This document shows positions 32,986 to 47,527 of a stretch of DNA of 64,000 nt, in pieces. The translations under genes were made by a program, and so were the position numbers. This DNA is from Smallanthus sonchifolius. Its lineage: Eukaryota; Streptophyta; Magnoliopsida; Asterales; Asteraceae. Numbering within the stretch: the stretch's first letter is position 1; each line of letters starts with the position of its first letter. The notes beneath the pieces are model-generated. The model saw nothing but the letters and a program-made list of their open reading frames with translations. It searched no databases and was not told the DNA's origin. The stretch spans positions 15,734,501-15,798,500 of the forward strand of contig CM042044.1 in assembly GCA_023525975.1 (NCBI GenBank), in the 5' to 3' direction.

Positions 32986-34856
32986 CTAATGATGAAATCC
33001 GTGTATTATAGCAATAAGTTTGTATCAAAATCATAAACAAATCAGTCCAATTCTATTTACCAGAAATAGAGATAGAGATCATACCTTCATCCATCTAAGA
33101 CATAGTGCCACGTTAGTCATTGTTTTGTCTGGAAATTTCAATACATTTTTTGCACAAAGAAATGGTGGTAACTTGAATAAAGGCTATAAAAAACGCAAAT
33201 TGCAACTTTCAAGTATGATGAAACAAAAGGTACAAAATTATTAATGTCGTTAATATCCGATGTTTATATCTAAAAGCAACATCAAAACCATATGAATCTT
33301 TAACACTCAAATAGTTACAGAAAAAATATAAACATATTACCACATCAATGAGTAATCCGCTACATGATTTTAGGTGTCAACATTGAAATCCTTGAGACTT
33401 GGCCAAACAAATCTCCAAGGATTACCTCTCCAGGTTAGCCATAAAGTATAAAAACTCCGGTATACATGTTATTTATACAACAATAATGAATAAATTGAAA
33501 CCTGTACCAATAACAACATTCAAGAGGTTGAGCTTACCACCAATTTGTATAGATTCCCTCATTCTAATGAGATCTTTGTGCCCTTCAAAAAAAAACTCTA
33601 AATCATATAAAGTGTTTGAAACCGAGTTATACCTATATTTACGATAATCAAATACAATAAATAATTGTGATATAAATCAATTGCCCTAATCATGGTAACA
33701 AAACCTTCGAAAAAGTGATCTGCAATCCTTTCCATTATGTGTAAAAAACTCTTGTCCAAAATCAAAATGGAGTAAAAAAGCGAGATCAGATAGGTCACAG
33801 CCCAAAACCAAAATCGAGTAAGAAATGCAAGATTAAAAATACGGACCTGTCAATAAGAGAATGAAGACGAAACTAAAAATTTACCTATTGCAAATTGGGA
33901 GCTGTTGATCATAATCTGTTGTTAATTCCTCAATTAATAACTCAATAACATGTGAAAGTTAATTCTCCTAATTTTTTCATGACACAAAGCATAAATAATT
34001 CACATCACTATTTGTAGAATCTACAAATTACATAACCAAATCCCTAATTAACATCTTAACGAACTATAACGTCGCATAAACATAAAAAAAGCCCTAAAAA
34101 CAGTTGCAAGAGTGATAGATGATTACAGATAGCGAGGAGAGGACAAGTTCCATTATCATTCTGAAGGATAATCAGAGTATTCCGTCCCATAAATTGAATT
34201 AATTTCGTCTTGTGTAACAATTCTTTGGTCATCGAAGGATTCTCCCGAACCCGCTGAGATCAGAAAAAAGAAAAAAAGAATTCATAATCAATTGAAGCTT
34301 GCCCTATAAAATTGAGATCCAAATCAATTTAACAATCGCCAACAAAAATATTAACAATAATTTGAACCTATCAAATATGGTTCACCACATAAAAGAAAAC
34401 AATACCTTTCAGAAAAAACAATGATTCATTAAATTTACGTACCTTGACAAACTCTAGTCAAACATGCTTTGATGAATTTATGAGCGGAATGAGTTTGAAC
34501 TTCAGTAGGTCCAAAATAATCAAATCAAGAAAGGGAAAATGAATGAGTCGAAAGAAAAATAACAAAAACACGAATGAAAATTTAGATGGATGTGGAATCT
34601 TACCTGTGCGTAGAAGAATCAGACTTGGAAGAGTTGACGATGGTTTAGGCAGCTTGGGGTATTGGAGAAGAAGAAAGGATCTAGCCATACGAATTAGGGT
34701 TGAAAAAGGAAGGATGTCATTGTGAAACGGGTGGGTCTAGGATCCGCGCGTTTAACCAAATAAGAACCCATGGGTTTTGGTGGGAAACCAAAGTTGAGAT
34801 TGAACAACAGATTGCCAAGTGTCCCCTACTTTTACTTGTTTATTATATAGGATAGA
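32986..34856 (-). mobile_element. Helitron-like element carrying a small gene, copy 2
   Basis: Same ends and contents as 13534-15404. Confidence 0.5.
34156..34688 (-). CDS. Small three-exon gene of 79 codons, unknown product, copy 2
   Basis: Exons are 34688-34604, 34499-34443 and 34253-34156, with phase and splice sites as in copy 1. No difference between the two copies was noticed. Copy 3 of the large repeat stops before reaching this gene, so only two copies lie in the window. Confidence 0.6.
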
Positions 34857-35207
34857 TAGATAAACTATAACATGAAACTAATACAATGAATATATATATT
34901 ATCAACGATGTTAAAATCCCGTGTATTACACGGGTTAAATAAATAAACTGTTATATATTTAGTAATAAAAAATTTATATTTTAAAAAACTCGTGTAATAC
35001 ACGGGTTGAATAAACCAGTATATTACATCGGTTGAATAAAATATAATGTAATTTGTTAACAAACACATTTGTCAAAATATGTTTTTAAAAAATGTAATTT
35101 GTCGTGACAGTTATAAGGTCTGTTAAGTTAGTTTTTCAAACATTTTTTTTTCAACTGAGTATTAAATTTTTAATTTAATTGATAAATGTTAGTTCATATT
35201 AAGTTCA

Positions 35208-35556
35208 CTAGGTTAGAATATCGTGTATTACACGTGTTGTATATTAAAAACCATATCTTATAAATTTGTAAATACGTCGTAACTTGTGAGACTATTATGA
35301 TTATCTCGAGATATATCAAGTGAAAATGTGTGTATATAACAAATTAATATTTTTCTTTAATTAGTTATATTTTGATTTCCTATTATATATATTTATTTAT
35401 TTGAAATTAATATTTTTTTAATAATATATTTATAATATCATTATTATTTAATAAGATGGAAGTGTAATTATTAGAAGAGAGAGGCGAGAAAAACAATATG
35501 ACGATGCATGAGAAAAAGACATGTGTCCAAATTAAACATTTATTTATTAATATAGA
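35208..35556 (-). mobile_element. Short non-autonomous Helitron, copy 2
   Basis: Same as 15756-16104, with one base change near 35522. Confidence 0.7.
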
Positions 35557-35831
35557 TTAGTTTAGAACCTGCATAATAAACAGGGTGAAAAAAATATTAA
35601 TACATAAAATTTTTAAATTTTTATATATATTTTATAGACCGGAAAATGTAATACATATAGTAACAATAGCAAACAAAATAAAAAAATATGTAAAATTTAA
35701 TATATAATTAATAATTTGTTTAAAAATATAATATTAGTCAAAATATGAAAATGTATTTAATAAGAGAGCGAGGCGGGAAAATTTTTCTAAGAATGAATGT
35801 GGAGACGACGCGTGACATTGAGAAACCTTTA

Positions 35832-36248
35832 TCTATACATACTAATAAATAAATGTTTTGGAGTGCCATATGTTATTCCTATATTCATCCTTAACATTTT
35901 TTCCCCGCCTCTCTCTCCTATTTAATAATACAAGTTTCTATAAAAAAAAGTTATAATTTGTGTTTTTTGTCTCTCTCTCCTATTAAATAGTAATGATTTT
36001 TATAACTATTTTTATAAAATATTTTTTAATTAAAAAAATAGTTTTATTCATAAAACATTTTATAGTTTGAACATTTCTTTCATTATTTTTATAAAACATT
36101 TTTATAAAATAACTATATAACGCTTCTAAAATTTGTACTAAAAATTATGTAATATGTCAAAAATATGTAATATTAGATTTTTATTACTAAATATATATAA
36201 CACTACATTTATTCACTCTGTATAATATACAGGGTTTTTCAACCTATA
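35832..36248 (+). mobile_element. Short non-autonomous Helitron, plus strand, copy 2
   Basis: Same as 16380-16796. A hairpin base differs (C in copy 1, T near 36216 here). Confidence 0.53.
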
Positions 36249-36676
36249 TTATAATAAAAGAATAACTATACTTGCTACATGTCGACTTCTGATTAATTCT
36301 ATATTTTTGTTTTTTTGTTTTTCTCTCCAATTAAATAATGATGATGTTAAATAATTAAATATCTAACAAATATTCTAATATTTTATTAAAAATTACTAAA
36401 TCATAAGAAAATTTCATTTATTTCTTATTTCACAAATAACTAATAACATCAAACATATAAATCTTCATTTATTAGATTTATTAATATAAATATTATTATT
36501 TAATATGAGAGAGAAATAGAAAATCTAATATTTAATAGGAGAGAGAGACGAAAAAATAAAGATGATAAGTAACCAGAGAGTGATACGTGTCCTGAAGAGA
36601 TTTTCATTTATTAGATTAGTAAGATACATATTTATGAATAAACAACTAATATATATATATAGTCATTAGTAACAAA

Positions 36677-37097
36677 TCTATACTATATAATAAATAAAGG
36701 TTTTTGTATGCCACGTGTCGTCTTCATATTCAATTTCATTATTTTTTTTCCGCCTATTTCTTTTATTAAATGCATCAATATTTTTTAATAAATTACTAAT
36801 TATATTAACAAAACATATTTATTTTAAGTTATCTTTTATTATAAGAAACTTTGAAATCTAATTATGTAACTTTTATTTTGAATGAAATAGTAAATGAAAA
36901 TCATATTACATTAAATAATATTTGACGTAATTTCGAAACCCAATTATGTATTATTTTTTTTACATATTTTGAATTTTATTTTTTTTTATCCTTATTATAT
37001 GTAATATATTCTTATACTGTAAAATATATAAATAAAATTTAAGAAATTTATATATTGATACTTTTCACCCGTGTGTATTACACGGAGTCTAAGCTAA
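36677..37097 (+). mobile_element. Short non-autonomous Helitron, plus strand, copy 2
   Basis: Same as 17227-17646, one base longer in a T run. Confidence 0.68.
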
Positions 37098-37884
37098 TAC
37101 AATTAATACATGTACAATTAATACATATTTATGGATAAAATAGTAACCACTATAAGTATTAATCTATATTTAATTATATTGATAACTATAATCAATAATA
37201 TTTATAATACAATTTAAGTTGTAAAAGTTATTGATTCATAATTGATAAAACGTAACTTTATTTTTAACAAATATGTTTAAATATATTTTTAAAATTCAAA
37301 ATATAATTTATAAAATATCAAGATAGTTCAAAATTCAATAAAACTTATAACTATTATATCTAAATTATTAACATAAGTAAATAATTAATTAAAAAGGGTA
37401 ACGGATGACCTTCACCAACTTCATACTAGAATTCTTCGCCGGATTTTAAGGTCCACTTTCTTCAAATATATCTTCAATTGAATTTTTCTAAATCTTTTAC
37501 AATTTCAAAATATTTATGATCTGCCGTTTTCCATTTTGTTTATTTATAAATTCTCTAATTTATCTATTTTTTTAATATTAAAAATATATATAATTACCTT
37601 TAAAACTTAAAACAAAAAAGGTAAAATATATATTACTATAAATGAATTAAGTTCATATATCATCCAAATTTAGAGATTTTAAATAAACGTATTACTTCTA
37701 TATTCAAATTTAGAGTTCGATACGAATTTATAAATGAACTTGATTTTTTTAAATAAATATATTATTGCTCTTTCCAATTATATTTTTAATTCATCATCTT
37801 CTTCCCATTATATACTCCAACAACGACTCCCCTTTCACCTTCAACCTCAAACCTATCTTTCTGCTTTTCCTCACAAAAACATAA
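37098..37884. other. AT-rich upstream region of serpin B, copy 2
   Basis: Same as 17647-18433; no gene is seen. Confidence 0.55.
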
Positions 37885-39400
37885 ATGGCCCTTTCCTCAG
37901 TCGCATTCCAACTTCAACAATCAATCCGCAACCAAACTGATGTCTCAGTCACGCTCACCACCCACCTTCTCTCCAACAAATTCCACAACTTCAACGTTGT
38001 TTTCTCTCCCCTTTCCATCCATGTCGCCCTCAGCTTACTAGCCGTCGGTTCCGAAGGCCAAACACACAACAATATCCTTGGTTTCTTGAAAGCAAATACC
38101 ACCGATGACCTCAACTCTCTTTACACGCAGCTTGTGTCTTTGATCTACGTTTTTTTCTAGTGTTTTGAAAACCGGACCGGCCCGCCGTTTGGACTAGTCG
38201 GAACGGTGGTCTGCGTGGTCCGCTTATATTTGTTGAAACGGTCCAGCAGCGACCCGGACCAGAAAACCGGGTGGTCGGACCGGAAATCGAGTGGTTGGAC
38301 CGGAAACCGAGTGGTTGGACCGGACGGACCTGTTGGCTAATATTTTTATTTTTTTATTTTGGTTTTTGTCCTTTTAAGTATTTTAGATTTGTATTTCGTA
38401 GCTAATTGTTTGTTTAAAATTATTAGAATTGACTTGAAGGTTTTTTAAGGATTAATGGTTGTTTGGATTAATATATTTTTATAATACTTATCACGTCGTC
38501 CGGTTCTTAACTACGGTCCGACCGATCCGACGGAGACTGGTTGTCTGGTTCGACCTCCGGTCCGGTTCTTTCTTCTTCTATAAGAACTTCCTTTTTGATA
38601 TATTTAACTGGTTATTTGTTGTTTAACGAAGGCGGCTGAGGTGGCAAATGAAGTGAATGCATGGGCCGAGAAGCACACAAATGGCCTTATCAAAAAAGTT
38701 CTTGAGGCTAATGCAATTGACCGTCTCACATGGCTCATCTTTGCAAACGCCGCCTACTTCAAGGGATCATGGAGTCAGAAGTTTGACCGGTCAAAGACAA
38801 AAGAATCCATCTTTCACCTCCTTGATGGCAACAATGTTCAAGTTCCCTTCATGACAAGCAAGAAAAAACAATTAGTGAGTGAATATGATGATTTCAAAAT
38901 ATTGGGTCTTCCTTACATACATGGTGAAGATGAACGTCGTCATATGGTTTAATTAAATAATTCAAAAAGAAATTCTATACCGACGACATGTCGTCGATAT
39001 AGCTTCTGGACTTATCCGGAAGACAAGTCGTCGGGAAAGACCCAACCTATACCGACGACATGTCGTCAGTATAGGTTATTTCCAATTTAATTAAAAAAAT
39101 TTGAAAACGACCTATACCGACGACATGTCGTCGGCATAGGTTTTTCTGTATTTTTTTTTATTTTTATTAAATTTTCAAAATTTTCCAGAAATATTTAATT
39201 TCTAATTACCAAAACCTGCAAATCAGATAATTCAAACCATTCAAAAATTGAAATCCGAAACATATTGTTCGATACAAAAACCTGTTCGACACACAAATCA
39301 AATATTCAAACATAAAGTTGTCCGACACACAAACATAAAAACTGTTCAAACATTCAACAAATAACACCGACAACCAAGGCAAAGGCGCAGCAACTTCAAG

Positions 39401-41173
39401 CTAATTATCGTCGCTGCTAGTTCGGCGTTCCCACATTCGACGCATTTCATCCATTTGTCGTTGCATTTCAAGCATTTGTTGAATATGCACACGACGTTCT
39501 TCATCTCGTTGGGCTTCACGTTGTTGTTGATCTTGGACTTGTTGTTGAAGTTGAGTTACACGCTCATCCACTTCTTGCTAATGTGGTTGTGGAGAGGGGG
39601 TACTGAACAAATCTGGTGTGGGATTACTCACCACACGACCAACACCCCCGATATGGCCACGCCGATGACCCAATGCACGCTCCATGCATGCAATCTCATC
39701 GACAGCAGACGAGTCACCACCAGACTCAGCAGAGGATCTTGTATACTCCTCTTGGATTCGGTCCTGCATTAAACAATGTAATAAACAATCACTTAACTAT
39801 TTTACTAAAATTCGACAGCATAACTGCTGTAAAATGGATAACCAACCTGTTAAACTATAAGTTATAAACGACCCAAATTCACAAATTCCAATCAACCAAC
39901 ACTAATAACAACAAATACTAATAATACTAGCAAAAATATTCAACAATTGGGCTCGAGTTGGATGTTCTAAGTCTATTAAAGCGTGTTTGAGTCATTTTGA
40001 CCCGTTTAAAGTTACAGTTGTATGTTCTAAGTTTATTAAAGTGTGTTTGGGTCATTTTGACCCGTTTAAAGTTAAAGCTGGATATTTTAAGTCTCTAAAA
40101 GTGTGTTTGGGTCATTTTGACCCGTTTTAAGTTACAGTTGGATGTTCTAAATCTAGTAAGTCTAACAACAAAATCATTTGATTTACATAATCTGATGATG
40201 CATTCGCGTTGGCCCAACCGGTCCATTCTTTATAATGGGTCGATTTAAACACATCAATTGGGCCGGTACCCTGTGAAAAACAAAAAGAATATCACTAAGA
40301 ATTAATAAGCATGTTTATATAATACTAATACTTGTATTTTCATACCTCCATGTGTCGGCACTGGGCGTATGATTTGCTGCCATGGTAACTTGGGTAACGT
40401 TGTTTTGATCGATTTTGTTTGTTCTTCGTCGAGCGGTTTTTATAGCTCGCATCTAAAAACAGCTCATTAATCAAAGTCTCCCAAGTTTCTTGATCAACAT
40501 CTTCTGGTGGATTATTCATCGCCGCCTCCACATCATCGTATCCCCCATTCTCTACGAAGTGAACTTTCAACACGTTCTTGTGATCTTTATACGCCCTCTG
40601 ACACTCGGCGGTGATTCCGAGTTCAACGCCTCGCCACTTATCAGTGTTTCTCCAGGAGTCCAGATCAAAATAATCCTACAAATGGAAAGTAATTATAAAT
40701 GTAATAGTTATGAAATTATAAGTAATTATAAAACATCTATACTTACTATAAGAGTGGGATATACGGCCCGTTTCTTGTCAATTGGAACCTTAGCCCAATT
40801 AGGATAATATGGCGGAACAACATTTTCAACCTCCAACGAGATAGCATGGATAAAATCCGTAGCGTTAGGACCCACAAACTTGTACCCCCCGGTATGAAGT
40901 TCCATCAATGGGAAGAGGCTTCCTCCCATTTTGCTCAAATTTCTTATACAATTTTAGGTTTTTGCCTTTAGATCGTCTTTTTTAAGAGGAACTACCTACA
41001 TTGACACATGACATTCAAAAGTTAGGTAATTATAAAGACATCTATTAAACTATAACAAGTAATTTACCACCGGATCCAGTTGCACAACCCGAGTCGAAGT
41101 GATACGGACCACCATCTTCACCATCTCCACCGTCTCCACCATCTCCACCGTGTGATTGCGCCATTGTTGCCAT
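39401..41173 (-). pseudogene. TNPA-like CACTA protein gene, copy 3
   Basis: Same structure and both lesions as copy 1. A few private substitutions occur (Ala to Asp and Asp to Glu near the start of the last exon, Arg to His in the second). Confidence 0.8.
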
Positions 41174-41252
41174 TTTTCCTACAACAAAATTTATTATTAA
41201 GCACAAATAATTATTAATTAACAAAGACAAATAGTACATTTTTAACATACAT

Positions 41253-42020
41253 TCAATCAGAATCATCACTAAAATAACGTGTGTCAACAACATCATCATC
41301 TTCTTCATCGTCGTCATTTAGTTCGTCTTCATCATCTGAATTGTATGCATCTTCTTCATCATCATTAATAAAACTTTCATCGAGATCAATCGAGACAACA
41401 TGACTTGGGTCACCACCCTCATTTAAAGTTGTACGCATAGGCAAGTAGCCTAAGTCGACAACCAAGTTACCAAAAAATGATTGAGTTTCTCGTGTAATAG
41501 ATTGACTATCAACATGGGGAATTGGAGTTTGGTCACCACCTACGTGACTTGATTCACCACCTTCGCATCCGGTGTCCACAACCAAAGTATAATCATTTGA
41601 TTGAGTGTCGTGCAATATATCTATCTCATTAACAATAGTAGGATGATCTCAAAGCTTCTGATGGTGAACGTCCTCAACAACCCTCCATTGGCCAGTGGTT
41701 CGAGAAAGATCTCGAAGATAGAACACTTGTTTAGCCTGTGTGGCTAATATATATTGGACATCATCATACCATTCTTTGCCAACATACCAATCACGGCCAA
41801 TGTCAATTATAGTAGTATTGTTTTGCTTAATTAATCTTTTACCTCTCGTGTGGAACCATTTACAACGAAATAGTACAACCGAGTAACCATCTATGTAGTT
41901 CAACTCTATGATCTCTTCTAGTTGACCATAAAATGGAGTATCGTCTAAGCTTAAAATCCTTAAAAAATGGTTAAATCTTCCTCTAAGCTTGAAATCCTTC
42001 AAAAATGGTTAAATCTTCAA
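41253..42020 (-). pseudogene. TNP2-type DUF4216 fragment, copy 3
   Basis: Same as the other copies, with the same TGA near 41646. Confidence 0.8.
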
Positions 42021-43262
42021 ACACCTAACAAAAACCAAAGAAAGTAAGCAAAAAATACCAAAATGTTGATTTTTTTGTTAAGATTGAATAATATATGTTA
42101 ACTCACCTCAAAACCGAAGAGATTGGTGAATATTGCTCCACAAAATACCCAAAAACACGAAAAATCGCCGGAGAGAGAGATAGAGGCGTTTTGGAGGGTT
42201 TTTTGGGTGAAATGAGAAGCAGAAAGTTGTATTCTGTGTTAATTCGCGCTGAGACCTATACCGAAGACATGTCGTCGGTATAGGCTATAATGTCGGCATT
42301 GTAGGTTGCCTGTACCGACGACATGTCGTCGGTATAGGCTTCGTAGGGTTTTGACCAGTCAATAAAGTAAAAAAAGCCTATACCAACGACATGTTGTCGG
42401 TATAGGCCATTTTATAATTTTTTTAATTAAACAAAAAAAAAATTTGACCGACGAAAACATTATTATATTAAAAAAAACAAAAATAAAATCAAAATAACCC
42501 TATACATAGGTTTTCCCCAATAATTCATTGGGCGCCATTTTCCCCCCCATCTGGCTCAACCCTGTACCGACGACATGTCGTCGGTATAGGGTGTCCCTGT
42601 CAAAATTTTGGTTTTGACCTATACCGACGACATGTCGTCGGTATAGGGTGACCTATGCCGACGACAATTGTCGTCGGTATAGGCGGCGTCGGCACAGGGT
42701 CTTTTTCTTGTAGTGTCACCCGTTTTTGTTTGTGATTAGAGAAGACGTGACCAAGGTCATGTTGTTTATGGGTCAGGTGATCGACCCTAGTGTTGGTTGA
42801 AAGGGTAGTTGAAATCTCTAGTATCATGAATAAATTTTCTTTTGTTTATTACAGCCTTGGTTAAGCCACTTCTTTTCGTGTTTGCTATGGATTTTTGAGT
42901 AAAACTATTACATCTTGAGCCATTTAATTCAAATTCAAGCTATTTATTTGTTATGTTTTGTCATGTTCTTTGCTTTCATATCTCAATTAGTTTTACTTGA
43001 TAAAAAGTGGGAACACCAAATATCAAGTCGTGTTTGAATTAAAAATACCAGTTTAAGTTGTAAAAGTTATTTAAATAATTATTATTCATTTGGTTTATTG
43101 GTATTTTAGAGCAAATATATATATAAAAAAAATAGTTGAGATCGAGTACTAAAAATTTTAGAAAATATTTTGTGCAACTCTTGATTGCTTTGCCTTATTG
43201 TTGACCAAAACAAGAAAGAACGATTTTTTTTTCTTTTTGTTGCAGATTTGATAAAGTCAAAA

Positions 43263-43671
43263 TCTATACTATATAATAAATAAAGGTTTTAGAGAGACAT
43301 TTGTCATTCTCTTATGCTATGTAATAATTTTTTTCACGTCTCTCTCTCCTATTAATTATACAAATTTTCTTTAATTATTTTTTTTTTAATTTTTTTGTTT
43401 CACGTCTTTTTCTCCTATTAAATAACAATGATTTCTATAACTAATTTTATAAAAAAAAATTTATTTAAAAAAATAGGTTTGTTTATAAAACATTTTTAGA
43501 AATTAAATATTTTTTCATTTTTTTATAAAAGGTTTTTAAAAAATAAATATATAACGTTTCTAAAATTTGTTTAAAAAACTTTATAATATGTCATAAATAT
43601 GTAAATTTTTATTACTAAGTTTATAACATTGTATTTATTCAACTCGTATAATACACGGGGTTTTAACCTAG
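43263..43671 (+). mobile_element. Short non-autonomous Helitron, copy 3
   Basis: Same element as at 4360-4768, with a small difference in the A/T run near 43455. Confidence 0.74.
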
Positions 43672-43767
43672 TAAAAAAATAAACAAAGAAACTAACTTGA
43701 AAAAGAACTAGTATGAGAATTCCCTATTGAAAAGAACTTACTGTTTAGAAGAAACTAAGTTGAAAAG

Positions 43768-45322
43768 ATGGGAGATTATGAAAATAAAAACAAAAGCATG
43801 GTAACATATAAAGAAGTCGGTCCATCCTTGTCTAGTTTTCAATGCCCGTTGTTAAGAAACACAAATTATTTAATATGGACACTCATAATGAAAGTTATAT
43901 TGGAGGCTAAATGGAGTCCGTGAAATAACAGAGAGAAACATTTCCGCAGAAGTAGATATAAAAACAGACAAAACTGCATTGGCTTATCTATATGAAGGTT
44001 TGCTTGAAGGCCTTACACTATAATTTGCAGGCTGTAAAACCTGGAAGGAAGCCTGGGATACACTAAAGACTAGGTTCATTGGAGTTGGAGAAGTGTAGCA
44101 GGCATGATTAGAGTCGGTCAAATATGAGTTTGACAAACTCTAAATGAGAGAAGATAAAATGATAGATTCCCTCACTGCAAAAATGATAAACATTGTCATT
44201 AGAGCTACTACATGTGGATCAACATGTTGAAAATAATCTCTACAATTTTCTAATCTATATATTTTGTTTGTGTGTTTGTTTCATGAAATAGATTGGGCTA
44301 TTGGACCTGTCAGATAGAGTTTGGATTGGGCTTAACTTAGATATGGGCTTGTGGTCTTTCCACATGGGCTTACCCGTTAGAACTTGGTTTTATTATCAGA
44401 TCACCATCTTCATTTAGGTTTTTGAACCCCTTTTGCCATATATTCATTCATATGGAGTATAGAGCACCTCTCGAGGTCTTTGTCATCTTTGTCTTCTCTA
44501 TCTAGTCATCAAGGCAGCAAGGCGCCATAGTCTTCGTGTTCTATCCGGTCAAGGCTATCATCTCTCTAGTTCTTTCTAAAAGCTTCATCTTGTTCATGTT
44601 AGGGTTTCATTATTTGTAATGATGAAATCTGATCTTTGTTGAGCTTGAATTCTGCAATATAGTTCATCTTTTAGATGTGCAGTTTCTGTATTATTTTATT
44701 AAGTTCGTATATTTGTTGATATTCAGATCTGACAGATTTCTGTTTTTGGGTGTAAAACATTTGGTTTGGGAATAAGAGTTTGATTTCATATTTTTGACAC
44801 AACATTTGACCAACCAACCTTAGTGCGAAAACTTCATACCAGAAAGCTTTGTTCAAATAGTAGCATCAGTTGAACAATTTGTTGATTTAAGCAAAATTAC
44901 TCTAGACGCAACTACTACAAGACTAAAGACTTATGAAGAAAGAATAAAGTTCAAGAAAGATAGCCTAGTTGACAACAAAGAAATCATCACTACACACATC
45001 ATTATAACGATTCCAATAAAGGAAAACGTTTTGGAAGACACGGGCAACATAAGTTTAACACATCTCAAAGAAATTGACGTATGACAAAATTCAGACAAGA
45101 ACAAGGAAAGAAGGAAATGTGTCGCAAGAAATATAATATTGATTATGATAGTAGAAAGAGATACCCAAAGAATCCAAAACAAATTTGTGGTTGATATAAG
45201 TAAAGTAAGATATTATAATTGCAATATTTATGAAGACTATGCCTAAGATTGCCCTGAACCAAACCACGGAAAATAAGAATCAAATCTCGTGCAAGAAGAT
45301 GAGGAACAACCCACCTAATGGT
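43768..45322 (+). pseudogene. Ty1/copia gag fragment, copy 3
   Basis: Same relic with the solo LTR at 44225-44799 (one base shorter, near 44657). Confidence 0.77.
44225..44799 (+). mobile_element. Solo LTR in gag, copy 3
   Basis: TG..CA element with the CAACA duplication on both sides; one base deleted relative to copies 1 and 2. Confidence 0.87.
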
Positions 45323-46117
45323 ACAAGCCGAAGATGGTAATACTCAAAAGATATGTGGGGATATCGAAGAATTTGTTTGTGTTAAAGACTAATGGGTTGG
45401 CCCGGGCAAAACGTCGAGCATCAACGAGACTATTTTAGAGAAGGCAATCTAACACGAACTGTCTTAAACACTGATTATATTTGGGTACTATTATTATTAT
45501 TATAACTATGTAAATATTTAGTAATTATATACTTAAACATTTAAATAATTATTAATAATTAACATCCAATATTTTAGCTTCATTTCATTTCCGCGATAAT
45601 TGAATATCCACAGTTTCAACTTCAGTTCGTGACTTAATTTAAGCCGTAAAACCTTAACCGTTATTTCCCGTTTGGTCGGTGGTCATTCCGACCAATCTAG
45701 CGGGTTTGGTGTGAAGATTTTTAAAACGATAGTTAACGGTATGTTTATAAAATTTTATATTTTTAATTATTATATACTCCTCTAACATCCCAAAATTTTA
45801 AAAGAAGTCCAAACAACTTGATTTAAAGAAACCAAATTTTAAATAATATCTGCTTTTGATCGAGTATGGTCAATTAAGATAAAAGGAAACGAAGTTTTAA
45901 ATAATATTAAAAGATAAGATTAAAAGATTGATTTTATTTGAATGAGTAGGGTTTTTAACTTAAAGATACCAAATATTTACAATCTCGTCTTTCTCCGATT
46001 CGTCTGCATAATTTCTTCTTCTTCTTCTTGGCTGTTTACGTACAACAATGGCTCCTATTCCGCCTTTCCACCTTCATCCTCATACCTATCCTTCTGGTTT
46101 TCCTCCCGAAAGCTTCG

Positions 46118-47527
46118 ATGCACCTTCAACAATCAATCAGCAACCAAACCCTCGTCTCAACCACACTCGCGTCCCACATTCTCTCTAAGAAATTCCCCGA
46201 CTCCAACATCGTTTTCTGTCCCCTTTCCATCCAAGCCACCCTGAGCCTAGTATCCGCCGGTTCCAAATGCCAAACGCTCGACGAAATCCTCAGTTTCCTG
46301 AAAACGAGCACATCGTTTTCTTGGTGAGGGTCTATATTGGAATTAGGGGTCCTTATCATTAATATTTATTTATTTTATTTTTTGAACGGCGTGGGGGCTC
46401 AACTGTCACGTCCCAACAAGGGAGGCTCGTACATCAGTCTACCCATACAACCTCCAATGAATTCGAATTTGCAGAGGGTGTTCCTAGTTTTTATGAAATG
46501 CACCTTACAAGATTCGAATTCATGACCTTAAAAGAGGGGAAACCCTTTGAGAAAACCCCCTGACCACCAAGGCAGAACCTTTATGGCTATTTTTTTTTTA
46601 ACGGAAAATTTCTTTACTTGGTTTATAATGGTTTTGGATTTCTCATAACCAATTAGTATCAAAGGTATACAACTTTCTTTTTTATTTAGCTAACATATTA
46701 TTAATTGATTAATGAAGATGGTTGAGGTAGTCAATGAAGTGAATTTATGGGCCGAAAAGCAAACAAATGGCCTTATCAATCAAGTCCTTCAACATAATGC
46801 AGTTGACAGTTTAACTCGGCTTATCTTGGCAAATGCCGTCTACTTCAAGGGAGCATGGAATCAGAAGTTTAACCGGAAAATGACAAAAGAATCTGACTTC
46901 CACCTCCTTGATGGAAACAAAGTTAAGGTTCCATTCATGACCAACATGGAAAAACAATTGGTGCGTAAATATGATGATTTCACAGTATTAGGTCTTCCCT
47001 ATTTACAAGGTCAAGATAAACGCGAGTTCACAATGTACTTTTTCCTCCCAGATGCAAAGGACGGTCTTCAATCTCTGGTGGAGAAAATCGGTTCGACATC
47101 TGACTTTTTTGACCGTCACATTCCACGCCAAGAAGTAGAAGTCGAGCGGTTTTTGATACCAAAATTTAAGATCTCATTCGGGTTTGAGGCTTCTGATATG
47201 TTGAAGGAACTAGGGCTTGTATTGCCTTTCAGTGATGGTTGTGATTTTACCGAAATGGTTGACTTAACTGTTGATGAAAGCCTTTATGTTTCGGGCATTT
47301 ACCATAAATCTTATATGGAAGTGAACGAAGAAGGTACAGAAGCTTCCTCGGTTTCTGCAGCATATATGACGAATTCATCAATGACTGATGATGAGGTTGA
47401 TTTTGTGGCAGATCACCCGTTCTTGTTTGTGATTAGAGAAGATGTGACTGGGGTTGTGTTGTTTATGGGACAAGTGATTGAATGCCTTGTCTTTTGTTTA
47501 TTGATTTTTTTAAAAAAATGGTTTTAG
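46118..47527 (+). pseudogene. Serpin A, copy 3
   Basis: Exon 1 is 46118-46327 and exon 2 is 46712-47527. The predicted exon 2 product is identical to copies 1 and 2, although neighbouring DNA in this copy has accumulated changes. Upstream ORF at 46048-46188. Confidence 0.85.
46328..46711 (-). mobile_element. SINE-like insertion in serpin A, copy 3
   Basis: Same insertion as at 7426-7809. Confidence 0.33.

Larger units (their letters stand above)
19453..38903. repeat. Segmental tandem repeat, copy 2 (19,451 bp)
   Basis: Second full copy in direct orientation. The net length difference from copy 1 is one base, from an AT microsatellite that is 2 bp shorter and a T run that is 1 bp longer, both at 36.65-37.0 kb. 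All elements described for copy 1 recur here at offset +19452 (+19451 after about 37.0 kb). Confidence 0.97.
38943..42715 (-). mobile_element. CACTA transposon, defective, copy 3
   Basis: Same element with a few differences from copies 1 and 2. Notably, the palindrome at 42255-42284 is perfect here. Other changes are near 39747, 40846, 40984, 41197 and 42550. Subterminal clusters are at 38975-39140 and 42255-42683. Confidence 0.9.
37885..42800 (+). pseudogene. Serpin B, disrupted by a CACTA element (spans copies 2 and 3)
   Basis: Exon 1 is 37885-38160, exon 2 begins at 38632 and ends at about 38942, and the 3' fragment is 42717-42800. It has the same truncations as the upstream serpin B. The MITE-like block is at 38162-38571. 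Confidence 0.92.
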